Of a DNA stretch of 64,000 bases, positions 27,697-35,694 are shown one piece after another. Positions within the stretch are counted from its first letter, which is position 1; every line of letters starts with the position of its first letter. Made by a program: the position numbers and the translations under genes. The stretch lies in contig NZ_JAIQDB010000008.1 in assembly GCF_020037475.1 (NCBI RefSeq), forward strand, positions 1 to 64,000, written 5' to 3'. Source of the DNA: Sutcliffiella deserti. Its GTDB lineage: Bacteria; Bacillota; Bacilli; Bacillales; Bacillaceae_I. Under the pieces are notes generated by a model that was not told the origin of the DNA, searched no databases, and saw nothing but the letters and a program-made list of their open reading frames with translations.

Positions 27697-28511
27697 TGAA
27701 ACCCACTCATATTTTTAACTCTGAAGGAATTACCGCTGGCTACGATGATAGTACCATTTTACATGATGTTACTATCAGCATACCCAATAATAAAATTAGC
27801 GTGATTATTGGAGCCAACGGTTGTGGGAAATCTACACTATTAAAAACGATGGCCAGACTTATTAAGCCGACTTCCGGACAGGTTACTCTAGACGGAAAAT
27901 CAGTTAATAAAATCCCCCCAAAACAACTGGCACGTGTGTTAGGACTTTTGCCGCAGTCACCTATTGTTCCGGAGGGAATAACCGTTGCTGATTTAGTTGG
28001 GCGTGGACGTTACCCCCACCAAACATTTTTAAAGGGTTGGACAAAACAGGATTATGAAGCTGTTACCGAGGCAATGGAAATTATGAATATCACTGAATTT
28101 GCTGACAGAAGTATTGATGAACTTTCCGGTGGTCAAAGACAGCGTGTATGGATTGCTATGGCTCTGGCACAACAGACAGACATATTGTTTCTTGATGAAC
28201 CAACAACCTTTTTAGATATTACCTATCAAGTCGAAATTCTAGATTTACTAACAGATCTTAACAGAAAACGCGGAACAACCATTGTAATGGTCCTTCATGA
28301 TATTAACTTATCAGCACGATACGCAGACCATATTTTTGCGCTTCAAAAAGGGCGGCTCATTGCAGAGGGGGCGCCATCGGAGGTTATTACAAGTACATTA
28401 ATAGAAGATATCTTTGGCCTTCATTGTACAGTAGTATCAGACCCCGTTTCAGGTTCTCCTTCCGTAGTACCGATTGGACGTTATCATAATAGACTTAAGG
28501 TGTATTCATAA
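27696..28511 (+). CDS. Iron-siderophore ABC importer ATPase (FecE/YfmF-like)
   Basis: A 271-residue ABC ATPase: Walker A GANGCGKST (residues 38-46), Q-loop LLPQSP, signature LSGGQRQRVWIAMALAQ, Walker B ILFLDEPTTFLD and H-loop VLHDINLSARYADH. The RGRYPHQ motif after the Q-loop marks it as a FecE/FhuC-type siderophore ATPase. Its ATG overlaps the preceding stop by one base. Last gene of the Fur-controlled operon. Confidence 0.92.
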   Translation: MKPTHIFNSEGITAGYDDSTILHDVTISIPNNKISVIIGANGCGKSTLLKTMARLIKPTSGQVTLDGKSVNKIPPKQLARVLGLLPQSPIVPEGITVADLVGRGRYPHQTFLKGWTKQDYEAVTEAMEIMNITEFADRSIDELSGGQRQRVWIAMALAQQTDILFLDEPTTFLDITYQVEILDLLTDLNRKRGTTIVMVLHDINLSARYADHIFALQKGRLIAEGAPSEVITSTLIEDIFGLHCTVVSDPVSGSPSVVPIGRYHNRLKVYS

Positions 28512-28524
28512 TTTTAAATTTTAG

Positions 28525-28579
28525 CAGGTAGTGAAAAGGTCCATGTGAAAAGGGGCATTTTACTACCTGTTATTTTTTT
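28525..28579 (+). terminator. Terminator of the siderophore operon
   Basis: Long hairpin with arms CAGGTAGTGAAAA (28525-28537) and TTTTACTACCTG (28558-28569), one base bulged, followed by a T-rich run to 28579. Confidence 0.75.
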
Positions 28580-28714
28580 CGGCTGAAATCTTCACAAGCT
28601 GTTTAGCCATTGTAATTGAAAGAAGAATTAACGATAAAAAACTCTTTAAAAAGGTAAATCATGTAATGCTGAAGAATAAATTAAGTAGTTAAAATTAAAT
28701 TGGAGGGATTTATA

Positions 28715-29617
28715 GTGACTGAAGAGGATATTTTCGAGCAGATTGAACTCCTCGAGCATGAAATCATGGAAAAAAAGAAAAAGCTAGCTCAATTAAGAAA
28801 ATCAGTTCCCGATAAAAAAGCAGCAAACTACCAATTTACTAATTCGGAGGGAAAAAAAGTAAATTTACTAAGCCTATTTCAGGATAAAGATGAACTTATT
28901 GTTATTCATAATATGGGAAAAAGCTGTTCTTACTGTACGATGTGGGCGGACGGCTTTAACGGTGTGTACGAACATATAACTCAGAAATGTGCCTTTGTCC
29001 TCTCCTCTCCTGATACACCAGAAGTACTAGAAGATTTTGCAGCCTCTAGAGGTTGGAAGTTCCCTATCATTTCCACTATAGGCACTACATTTAAACATGA
29101 TTTTGGATTTGAAAAAGATGGACATTACTTGCCTGGGATTTCTATCTTTAGAAAAGATTTAGAAGGCTCCATTTTTCATCATGCAAAAGCGCCCCTTGGA
29201 CCAGGGGATGATTATAATATTGTTTGGCATCTATTCGATCTACTGCCATCAGGTTCGGAAGATTTTCAACCTAAGAGTAGATACAACTCTCAATCTCTAT
29301 TTCAATTAACTAATAATGTAGCAATACAAGTTAAAAACTATAAAGAAGCGATTAACTTTTATGAAAAGTCATTAGGTATGAAACTTGAAAAAAGCTATGA
29401 GAACGAAGCAAGATTTTCGGTAGGGAGAAACCACTTTTTTGTAGAAGACTCAAAAGGAAATAATGTTTTCTTTGAATTTGCTGTTGATGATTTTCAGCAG
29501 GCCATAGAGAGGTTAGTAGATCAAGGCTGCACAATAACAAATGAATATCATGAAAGAAGTGTTATGGTGGCAGACCCATTCGGTTTGAAGTTTCATTTAT
29601 ATGAGGTAAAAAAGTAA
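28715..29617 (+). CDS. DUF899 thioredoxin-like domain fused to a glyoxalase/VOC domain
   Basis: 300 residues from GTG 28715, which follows TTGGAGGG by a proper spacing; the in-frame TTG at 28700 overlaps that ribosome site. Residues 1-30 are a helical coil, about 30-190 a DUF899 thioredoxin-like domain with SCSYCTMWADG (a CxxC pair) and an FHHAKAPLGPGDDYN motif, and about 200-300 a VOC (glyoxalase/bleomycin resistance) domain (NNVAIQVKNYKEAINFYEKSLG and a C-terminal ADPFGLKFHLYE). Such a fusion suggests a thiol-redox enzyme combined with a metal-dependent lyase, dioxygenase or binding module. Substrate unknown. Confidence 0.78.
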   Translation: MTEEDIFEQIELLEHEIMEKKKKLAQLRKSVPDKKAANYQFTNSEGKKVNLLSLFQDKDELIVIHNMGKSCSYCTMWADGFNGVYEHITQKCAFVLSSPDTPEVLEDFAASRGWKFPIISTIGTTFKHDFGFEKDGHYLPGISIFRKDLEGSIFHHAKAPLGPGDDYNIVWHLFDLLPSGSEDFQPKSRYNSQSLFQLTNNVAIQVKNYKEAINFYEKSLGMKLEKSYENEARFSVGRNHFFVEDSKGNNVFFEFAVDDFQQAIERLVDQGCTITNEYHERSVMVADPFGLKFHLYEVKK

Positions 29618-29623
29618 AAAACC

Positions 29624-29668
29624 AACCTATAGAGAGTGCACATTATTGGTGTGGGAACTCTATAGGTT
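29624..29668 (+). terminator. Terminator of the DUF899-VOC gene
   Basis: Perfect 11-bp stem AACCTATAGAG/CTCTATAGGTT (29624-29634... and 29658-29668), followed by TGATTTTG. Confidence 0.75.
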
Positions 29669-29704
29669 TGATTTTGTAGTTTAGTAGTTTAGCCCATCCC
29701 ATTT

Positions 29705-29735
29705 GTTCACCTTGCTTATTTAAGAGGCAAAAAAG
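29705..29735. repeat. Direct repeat, left copy
   Basis: 31-base segment GTTCACC..TTATTTAAGAGGCAAAAAAG shared with 30807-30837 with only two mismatches. It lies just beyond the stop of the YwaF-like gene. Confidence 0.8.
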
Positions 29736-29736
29736 C

Positions 29737-30537
29737 TTAGGTTATTGTGTTTCCGCCTTTATATATATTGGTAATCATTTCATACTTCGTGTTTATTTTA
29801 AGGAAATTCAACAAAGTATAAATTGCATAAAACAAAAACATAACACAAAGACCGATAAATAAAAGGGTTCCAATATAGATGGGGTTAAAATGAATTCCCA
29901 AGATAGTTGTTTCTTTACCCATCCTATAGAAAATTTCTAACGGCGTTCCCTTCTCAGGAGATATCGTGTAAAAGTAATTTGATTTGTAAGGAGACATCCA
30001 TTTCATGAACAAGTTGTTCACAACGATTGAAATTAAGAACATTGAAGTTATAATCCACGCTGATTTCCACAAAATTTTAAAATTAATATGAATCAAGTTA
30101 TTAAAGTAAGCCCACAATACGACTCCCACGATTAGCATATGCCCCCACAGATACGCCATTCCCTGCCATGTGAGTATCGTAGTATAGTTTGTAAGACTGT
30201 CAGCAAACACTATACTTAGCATAGCAGCTGGAAGGTTAAAACAAAATGCAATTGAAAATAGAATTTTACTTCTAAGTAAAAATGCAAAGAATAAGAGGAA
30301 ATTAGCAAGATGGCAAATTTGTAGTGGAATTTCTTCAGGGATGATTTGATTTACTTTATAATAAATTTCAACATTACGCCCAACTAAAAGAACAATTCCT
30401 ATAAGTGAGAATCCCATCCCAATTAATCGCAATGTCTTTTGGTTACAACGCTTAAAAAGAAAATAAAACAATAGTACAAAAATAAAAGGACTTATCATAA
30501 AAAAGAAATGAAAAGGACTCCACATTTCAAATGTCAT
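29737..30537 (-). CDS. YwaF-like integral membrane protein (TIGR02206 type)
   Basis: A 266-residue protein with about seven hydrophobic helices. The region LQICHLANFLLFFAFLLRS and the PAAMLSIVFADSL and WGHMLIVGVVLW motifs match the YwaF/TIGR02206 family. The start has GGGAGGTAG. Function unknown. It is bracketed by a 31-base direct repeat and may mark the last core gene before the accessory island. Confidence 0.75.
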   Translation of the reverse strand: MTFEMWSPFHFFFMISPFIFVLLFYFLFKRCNQKTLRLIGMGFSLIGIVLLVGRNVEIYYKVNQIIPEEIPLQICHLANFLLFFAFLLRSKILFSIAFCFNLPAAMLSIVFADSLTNYTTILTWQGMAYLWGHMLIVGVVLWAYFNNLIHINFKILWKSAWIITSMFLISIVVNNLFMKWMSPYKSNYFYTISPEKGTPLEIFYRMGKETTILGIHFNPIYIGTLLFIGLCVMFLFYAIYTLLNFLKINTKYEMITNIYKGGNTIT

Positions 30538-30806
30538 TGACTCTACCTCCCTTTCCTAAAATTTTACTTTATACGTCTGTTTTATTTTAGTCTAAATTAA
30601 GGAAAGTAAGAAGCTAAAAATTATAAAATTTCATTAAGCTTAAATTAATGGGGTGCTCAGCAACAATAGAGAAATTATCTACAAGGATTAAACCATTAAT
30701 AAAAGGAGACCGTTTTGTTCGGTCTCCTTCTCTTTATTTAAGTGTTTTTAATACATCACTATTTAATAATACTTCCACTCTCAATTTTACCACTATTTGT
30801 GATAAG

Positions 30807-30837
30807 GTTCACCGTGATTATTTAAGAGGCAAAAAAG
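30807..30837. repeat. Direct repeat, right copy
   Basis: Second copy of the 29705-29735 segment (29 of 31 identical). It overlaps the T run of the terminator ending the toxin/immunity operon, so both the YwaF-like gene and that operon end in the same downstream sequence. Confidence 0.8.
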
Positions 30838-30869
30838 GCATTGGTGAAACCTTTATCCAATGCCTTTTT
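30831..30869 (-). terminator. Terminator of the GTPase-ATPase-nuclease operon
   Basis: Perfect 8-bp stem GGCATTGG/CCAATGCC (30837-30844 and 30857-30864) with T runs on both strands; the minus-strand run is at 30831-30836. Confidence 0.85.
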
Positions 30870-30887
30870 CTTTAATATTTTAAATTT

Positions 30888-31280
30888 TTATTTTAGAATT
30901 TGACTCTTAATATATTCTTCTGTATTACTGAATAAATTTGTAAATGCTCCATTAGTATACTCAAAAATATTATCATTTTCATCCACAACAATTAAAATAC
31001 CTTCTATTCCTAAATTTTGAATGACAATATACTTGTCTAATTCACCATTTGCTAAGGTACGTTCTTCTTTTGTGGATTCTACGACATTTAAATATCCACT
31101 CACACCTAAACCAAATATTTCATCCGTTCCTGCTGAAATTACTCCGTATTTCTTAACAATCTCTTTATAAGAACTCGGGAAAGCAACATTCAATTCTTTT
31201 TCAGCTTGTTTAATTACGTCCTCATCTATTGGCCCCACTGTTCTAATATCAGCATTATCTAAAATATTTAATACATCCAT
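30888..31280 (-). CDS. SUKH-family (SMI1/KNR4-like) immunity protein
   Basis: A 130-residue cytoplasmic protein. IDEDVIKQAEKELNVAFPSSYKEIVKKYG (residues about 18-46, given as a region) carries the E...LP..Y...YG signature of SUKH immunity proteins, followed by beta strands typical of the fold (IVIQNLGIEGILIVVDENDNIFEY as a region). SUKH proteins neutralise nuclease toxins of polymorphic toxin systems. The start overlaps the stop of the nuclease gene by one base (TAATG), the classical toxin-immunity pairing. I infer that it neutralises the LHH nuclease. Confidence 0.85.
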   Translation of the reverse strand: MDVLNILDNADIRTVGPIDEDVIKQAEKELNVAFPSSYKEIVKKYGVISAGTDEIFGLGVSGYLNVVESTKEERTLANGELDKYIVIQNLGIEGILIVVDENDNIFEYTNGAFTNLFSNTEEYIKSQILK

Positions 31281-31843
31281 TATTCATTACCTCTTTCTTC
31301 TAAGACTTGTGCTGCACGCTCTTTCCAATGGTCTTCACGTTCTTTTTTAAATTCTTGACGGTTTATATCAGATTCAACCGTTTTGTCATGTAAAATGCCG
31401 TCATTCCCTGGCCCCCTATGCTCTTCAACCTTTAATTCAGCTAAAGGAGAGTCTGATTTTTGGCCAATATGATGTAATTCTATAGGTTTTCCATCAACCA
31501 GTGGCGGCAACCCTTGCTGCATTCTTTCTAAGTTTGTCCGTCCTAGAGGATCCACTGCATCATAGTCTATATCTGTACGTTGAAGTACTTCACGGCCATT
31601 TACTTCACCTTTTTCTAGGTTAGCCTCTTCATAGATAGCCTTTTCTTCTTCTGATGCTTCATCTAATGCTTCGTCCAAGGTTTTATATTCTTTCGCGTCC
31701 TCAGTTAACTCCCATACTTTTCCTTCTTTTAGTTCTCCGACAGAGGAATCATCCAACGGTAATTTTTCAATATCTGTATTCCACTTATCTTTATCACCTG
31801 TTTCAACTTGTAATCTTTCTGTCGTTTTTGCTAATTCAATCAC
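31280..31843 (-). CDS. LHH-family HNH nuclease toxin module without a trafficking domain
   Basis: A 187-residue protein. The C-terminal half has the LHH nuclease signature: DPLGRTNLERMQQGLPP leads into ELHHIGQ (residues 122-128), then SPLAEL and EHRG, a metal-binding pattern of HNH/Endo VII-type toxins. The N-terminal 85 residues are acidic and helical with no LXG, signal or pre-toxin domain, so the protein cannot export itself by a known route. The GTG start overlaps the ATPase stop (GTGA) and uses a GGAGGT site inside the ATPase gene. Tight coupling to the ATPase suggests delivery, loading or regulation by it; an intracellular suicide effector is the alternative. Confidence 0.82.
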   Translation of the reverse strand: MIELAKTTERLQVETGDKDKWNTDIEKLPLDDSSVGELKEGKVWELTEDAKEYKTLDEALDEASEEEKAIYEEANLEKGEVNGREVLQRTDIDYDAVDPLGRTNLERMQQGLPPLVDGKPIELHHIGQKSDSPLAELKVEEHRGPGNDGILHDKTVESDINRQEFKKEREDHWKERAAQVLEERGNE

Positions 31844-34800
31844 TTGATTTTACCTCCCCGAACGGCTTCTATCCAAGACTCATAGATTTCACGGTTATTC
31901 ATGATTCCGTCCGTATGTAACAAACATTGAATGGTCGCCATTAAATATTCGTGGGATAATCCAGGAATTTGTTTTTCGATAAGCTCATATAAGCATCGAT
32001 TTAATTCCTTAATATTGTGACTTTCCTTCACATATTTGGGTACATTTGTTTTCCCATTCAATAGCTCATAGACTACTTTTGATAATTCACTAAACATATC
32101 CTTTTCAAATAATTTACTTCGATAGGATTCTTCATGGACTGCTCTTTGAATCGTAATTTTCACCTTTGTTGATAGTAGCAATCCTTCAGCAAATTGATTA
32201 AGGTGTTCTTGCTCATCAACTTCAGCTTCACGAACACGCTTTTGTAATAAAAACTTAAGAATTCTCTTTTTCTTCTCAGATGTATTTACAGTTTGTTTAA
32301 GAATAGATTCTTGATATAATTTTGAACTTTGATTAAAAAAATTGATTTTACATAACACTGGTTCAACCCAATCATTCTGAAACACAACAGCTACACCTTG
32401 AGGCAATTTGATAATTTCATCTAATTGCTCATCCTTCATACCTGCTGATTTTCCAATTAAACGTCGATCCGTTTCATCTGGTAAACGCATAATTATTTTC
32501 GTATTCGTGTTTCGGACTGCTGACATGTCTAACGTACTCGGAGATTGATCTGCAATAATAAAGCCTTCACCAAAAGTTCTCATTTCGGCAATTGCATTCG
32601 AAAGCATTTCTACAGATTTCCCTAATACATTTGAGCTTTCACTCTGTTGTTCTGTGCTTGTACGCTTTAAAATATTATGTGCTTCTTCTAACACAGTCAC
32701 ATGTTTCAATGGTTCATTCATGCCAATTGCATTCGCCATTCGATATTCACTTAGTCGCATCACAAGAATCCCCATAATTAATGCTTTTGTTTCTGAAGAT
32801 CCGACTCTACTTAAATCAACAATAACATTTTGATCAAATAAAAGTTCATTATCTAATTCTTTAGAACAGAAGATTTGACCGTTAATACCATTTGTTAATG
32901 ATTTAATACGTGTCACTAAAGACCCAGTGTAATTTCCTTTTGTCTCCGCATCGTATGCAGAGTGTTGGATGACTTCTTCTAAGCTGTTTAAAATGTCCTT
33001 AAATGTAGGAATACTATCTGAATGTTCATTTACAGAGTACTCTAAATCCCAGCCACATTGTTCATATGAATGAATGATCGCTTCTTTTAAAATAGCTGGC
33101 ATTGCTGCATACATTGGCCAACACACATTGAATATTTCAACCAATCGGTCAATATGTTCTAAGACGTGAATATCTTCAGGGAACGAAAATGGATTGATTT
33201 TTAATAACGTTGATTTATTAGGATTAGTTCCTAGTACTCTTACATCTGAATTATGTCCAAAAACATGTTTATATTCACCCTTTGCAGGCTCGATTACTAA
33301 AAACTTAATTCCCTGATTTTTTAGTTGAAGCAGGATTTCATAAACGGTATTTGATTTACCAGAACCTGTCGAACCTGTTATAAGTGTGTGCATCGATAGA
33401 CTTTGCAAATCAATTTTTACACGCGAATTGGTAGGTTGTCCCATATTGTAAATAGAACCTAAATTAATATTGCGCCCTTCCGTTTCACGATAAGTAACAA
33501 CTTCTTGAGCAAATTCTGCATGTTCAATTACAGGGAAGCCATTTATCGACTTACGAGGTAAACTCATATGAATTGCTAATTCTTTCCCACTTACTAATGA
33601 AGTGGGCAAAATTGGCCACTCTATCCCCTTATTACTGTAAGTAAATACTGGATGTATGAAGTTCTTTACATAATTTTGAATTTCATGAGTTTCTTGCTTA
33701 TTCCCAGACCAACTAGAGATATGAGATATCTCTACTCCTGTATTTTCACCTTGCATTAAAGATTTGTAAGTAGCAGCCGCGATGTCTGCCGCATACGGGG
33801 TATCAGACATAAAATATGCCGCACATTCCCACATACCTAAACTCTCAAATTCTTGAATTCTTTCTAATTGTTGGTCAATTTTACTTAAATAACTTTGAAT
33901 GGTTTTATTATGTTGTGTTAGTTGAATTGTTTCTGTATTTCCAATTGTTGTACCTAAAGCATCTGAATGGCTCTCTGTAGTTGTTTGTGACACTGCCTCT
34001 GAACTACCAGTCGTTGTAGCTGAGCTAGTATTATTTGAATTCGTGGTTCCAACAGTTGTACTTATTGTCTCATGGGTAATTGCAGCAATCGCCCCACCAG
34101 CAAGTCCTCCAAGGGCTCCTCCAATTAATGTTCCTATTCCAGGTACAACACTTCCTACCATTGCCCCAGCAACCGTTAACACACCAGCTGCTGTTTTACC
34201 TGCAGCACTTTTACCTGTATTGTTTGAATGGCTAGTTGTCGTATTGGTAGATTCTGAAGATCCGACTGTATCCGTAGTAGACTTATTTTCAGTATGAGTC
34301 ATACCTTCTGTGGTACCTTGAGTATGAGTTCTTGTCTTATTAGTAGATTCATTTAGTCCATATGAAACTTGTGTGGTTGCTAATGGCGAAAGCATCGAAT
34401 AAATATTCTCATATTGTTTTCTTACTTCTATTAATTGGTTCGTATTTGTAGGATTGGCTAAAATAACTCCTGTAAAAACTTCACCCTGCATTGTTAAAGC
34501 CAATTTCTCTAAACCTTGAATGAAAAATTGATTGTTTTGTAATCCACTATCTTTGTAATTAGCTACTCCTGTAACAATAGATACAGCGTTTGTACCGATT
34601 CCATCTAATATCTCTTCAATCTCATCTTTTAAAACATTTTCAGTTTTAATCCCCGGAAAATGTCCATTCATTGCATTTTTCAACGTATCATATGATGTTT
34701 TTGTGCTATTACTTTCATTAAGTGAGCGGATTCCCATATAAAAGTCAACTTTCGTTCCATCGCTATCTACTAAAATAAAAACAGAACTTTCTGTTACAGC

Positions 34801-35079
34801 CCCTGCGTTTAACACACTGGATAATTTATACGTGGAATCCTCATCTTTAGCATAAACAATCTCATTAATTTTAAACATCCGTACTGATTTTGCTAGATTT
34901 TTTTCTAATACACTTTGATCTAACGGGATAATATTCATCTGTTCTAATTTCGAGATATAATTTTTAAAAACAACATCATCTACTACTTCAAAAGCCGTAC
35001 TTACCTGCTCTTGGAAGGTATTAAATTTAGGTATGAAAATATCTTTTTTAGAAGATTCAACTAGTTGGATTTCTGACAT
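31840..35079 (-). CDS. HerA/DUF87-like ATPase with inserted glycine-rich membrane segment
   Basis: 1079 residues. The N-terminal domain (about 1-235) is unrecognised alpha/beta. Residues 235-290 and 338-388 are Ser/Thr/Asn/Gly-rich linkers flanking a hydrophobic glycine-zipper-like segment (about 293-335, TAAGVLTVAGAMVGSVVPG...). The C-terminal half is a HerA/VirB4-type motor: Walker A GSTGSGKSN (569-577), PAKGEY after beta 2 (598-603), Walker B VTVLEEAH (794-801), ADQSP sensor (843-847) and LPDETDRR (866-873). Such motors pump DNA or protein as hexamers. Gene order GTPase-GTPase-membrane protein-ATPase-nuclease-immunity with overlaps indicates one machine. Not the standard HerA-NurA repair pair: NurA is absent. 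Confidence 0.85.
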   Translation of the reverse strand: MSEIQLVESSKKDIFIPKFNTFQEQVSTAFEVVDDVVFKNYISKLEQMNIIPLDQSVLEKNLAKSVRMFKINEIVYAKDEDSTYKLSSVLNAGAVTESSVFILVDSDGTKVDFYMGIRSLNESNSTKTSYDTLKNAMNGHFPGIKTENVLKDEIEEILDGIGTNAVSIVTGVANYKDSGLQNNQFFIQGLEKLALTMQGEVFTGVILANPTNTNQLIEVRKQYENIYSMLSPLATTQVSYGLNESTNKTRTHTQGTTEGMTHTENKSTTDTVGSSESTNTTTSHSNNTGKSAAGKTAAGVLTVAGAMVGSVVPGIGTLIGGALGGLAGGAIAAITHETISTTVGTTNSNNTSSATTTGSSEAVSQTTTESHSDALGTTIGNTETIQLTQHNKTIQSYLSKIDQQLERIQEFESLGMWECAAYFMSDTPYAADIAAATYKSLMQGENTGVEISHISSWSGNKQETHEIQNYVKNFIHPVFTYSNKGIEWPILPTSLVSGKELAIHMSLPRKSINGFPVIEHAEFAQEVVTYRETEGRNINLGSIYNMGQPTNSRVKIDLQSLSMHTLITGSTGSGKSNTVYEILLQLKNQGIKFLVIEPAKGEYKHVFGHNSDVRVLGTNPNKSTLLKINPFSFPEDIHVLEHIDRLVEIFNVCWPMYAAMPAILKEAIIHSYEQCGWDLEYSVNEHSDSIPTFKDILNSLEEVIQHSAYDAETKGNYTGSLVTRIKSLTNGINGQIFCSKELDNELLFDQNVIVDLSRVGSSETKALIMGILVMRLSEYRMANAIGMNEPLKHVTVLEEAHNILKRTSTEQQSESSNVLGKSVEMLSNAIAEMRTFGEGFIIADQSPSTLDMSAVRNTNTKIIMRLPDETDRRLIGKSAGMKDEQLDEIIKLPQGVAVVFQNDWVEPVLCKINFFNQSSKLYQESILKQTVNTSEKKKRILKFLLQKRVREAEVDEQEHLNQFAEGLLLSTKVKITIQRAVHEESYRSKLFEKDMFSELSKVVYELLNGKTNVPKYVKESHNIKELNRCLYELIEKQIPGLSHEYLMATIQCLLHTDGIMNNREIYESWIEAVRGGKIK

Positions 35080-35097
35080 ATCAAATACATTCCTTCA

Positions 35098-35694
35098 CTA
35101 TTTTTTCACTAAGTAATATGTAATTCCACCAATGACACAAGTTGCAATTACAGTACTCGTTGCAATCTTACCAATAGTCGCATCTCTAATTACCCCGAAT
35201 AAAATAGATGCGGCTGCTACTCCAACAGCTGTAATTAAAGAAACCATTGTACTACTATCAACATCTCTTGATGAAGATTGAGGGTGACCGCTTACTCTTG
35301 GATAAGACTGGTTATATTCTGACGGCTCTCTAGTTGATGAATTTGATACTGGTATTGCTTTCGCTTTCGGTGCTGCATATTGCTCTTGAGCCATTACTTT
35401 ATCAGCATGTACAAAACGCTGAACTTCTTTAATATGGGCAATACGTTCAGAAGAAAAGTTATCCATCAAATCTGCCTTGATATCACTCGCATAATCTCCA
35501 TTCCAGTTTTTCTTTCCTTCAAATGTTGTACCATCATGAACTTCTATTAATGCCGGAATCCGCGCAATTGAATAATCCAACATTTCTTGAAACTGTCTAA
35601 ATGTAATATCCATTGTCAAACTATTTTTCATCATTATCCTAACCCGATTAGTATCCCCTGCCATTACAGCTTCTTTAAACTTATCTGAGAGCAT
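35098..35694 (-). CDS. Hypothetical protein with C-terminal hydrophobic hairpin
   Basis: 198 residues. The N-terminal 95 residues are soluble and helical (MLSDKFKEAVMAGDTNRVRIMMKN resembles the start of a helical repeat; shown as a region), followed by a Ser/Pro-rich linker (about 105-145) and two hydrophobic segments (about 147-168 and 174-195) ending in YYLVKK. The topology suggests a tail-anchored adaptor facing the cytoplasm. Its start lies 14 bases inside the GTPase gene and its stop 18 bases before the ATPase start. No family recognised; a membrane platform for the GTPases and ATPase is inference. Confidence 0.75.
   Translation of the reverse strand: MLSDKFKEAVMAGDTNRVRIMMKNSLTMDITFRQFQEMLDYSIARIPALIEVHDGTTFEGKKNWNGDYASDIKADLMDNFSSERIAHIKEVQRFVHADKVMAQEQYAAPKAKAIPVSNSSTREPSEYNQSYPRVSGHPQSSSRDVDSSTMVSLITAVGVAAASILFGVIRDATIGKIATSTVIATCVIGGITYYLVKK

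Larger units (their letters stand above)
30538..30887. other. Spacer between YwaF-like gene and the island
   Basis: No credible gene; a 75-codon plus-strand ORF lacks a ribosome site and crosses two terminators. At 30705-30727 a perfect 8-bp stem GGAGACCG/CGGTCTCC is followed by TTCTCTTTATTT, an orphan plus-strand terminator that may be left over from a lost gene. The second copy of the 31-base direct repeat lies at 30807-30837. Confidence 0.6.

Noticed and set aside
30648-30875. 75-codon plus-strand ORF before the immunity gene
   Set aside because: No ribosome site, it runs through two terminator hairpins and the direct repeat, and no family is recognisable.
31280-31843. LXG or T7SS-type toxin
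   Set aside because: The nuclease protein has no LXG, WXG100 or signal domain and no T7SS genes are in the window.
33900-34330. Sequencing artefact or repeat expansion in the ATPase gene
   Set aside because: The Ser/Thr-rich linkers use varied codons, keep the frame and are present on both sides of the hydrophobic segment, so they look like genuine protein sequence.
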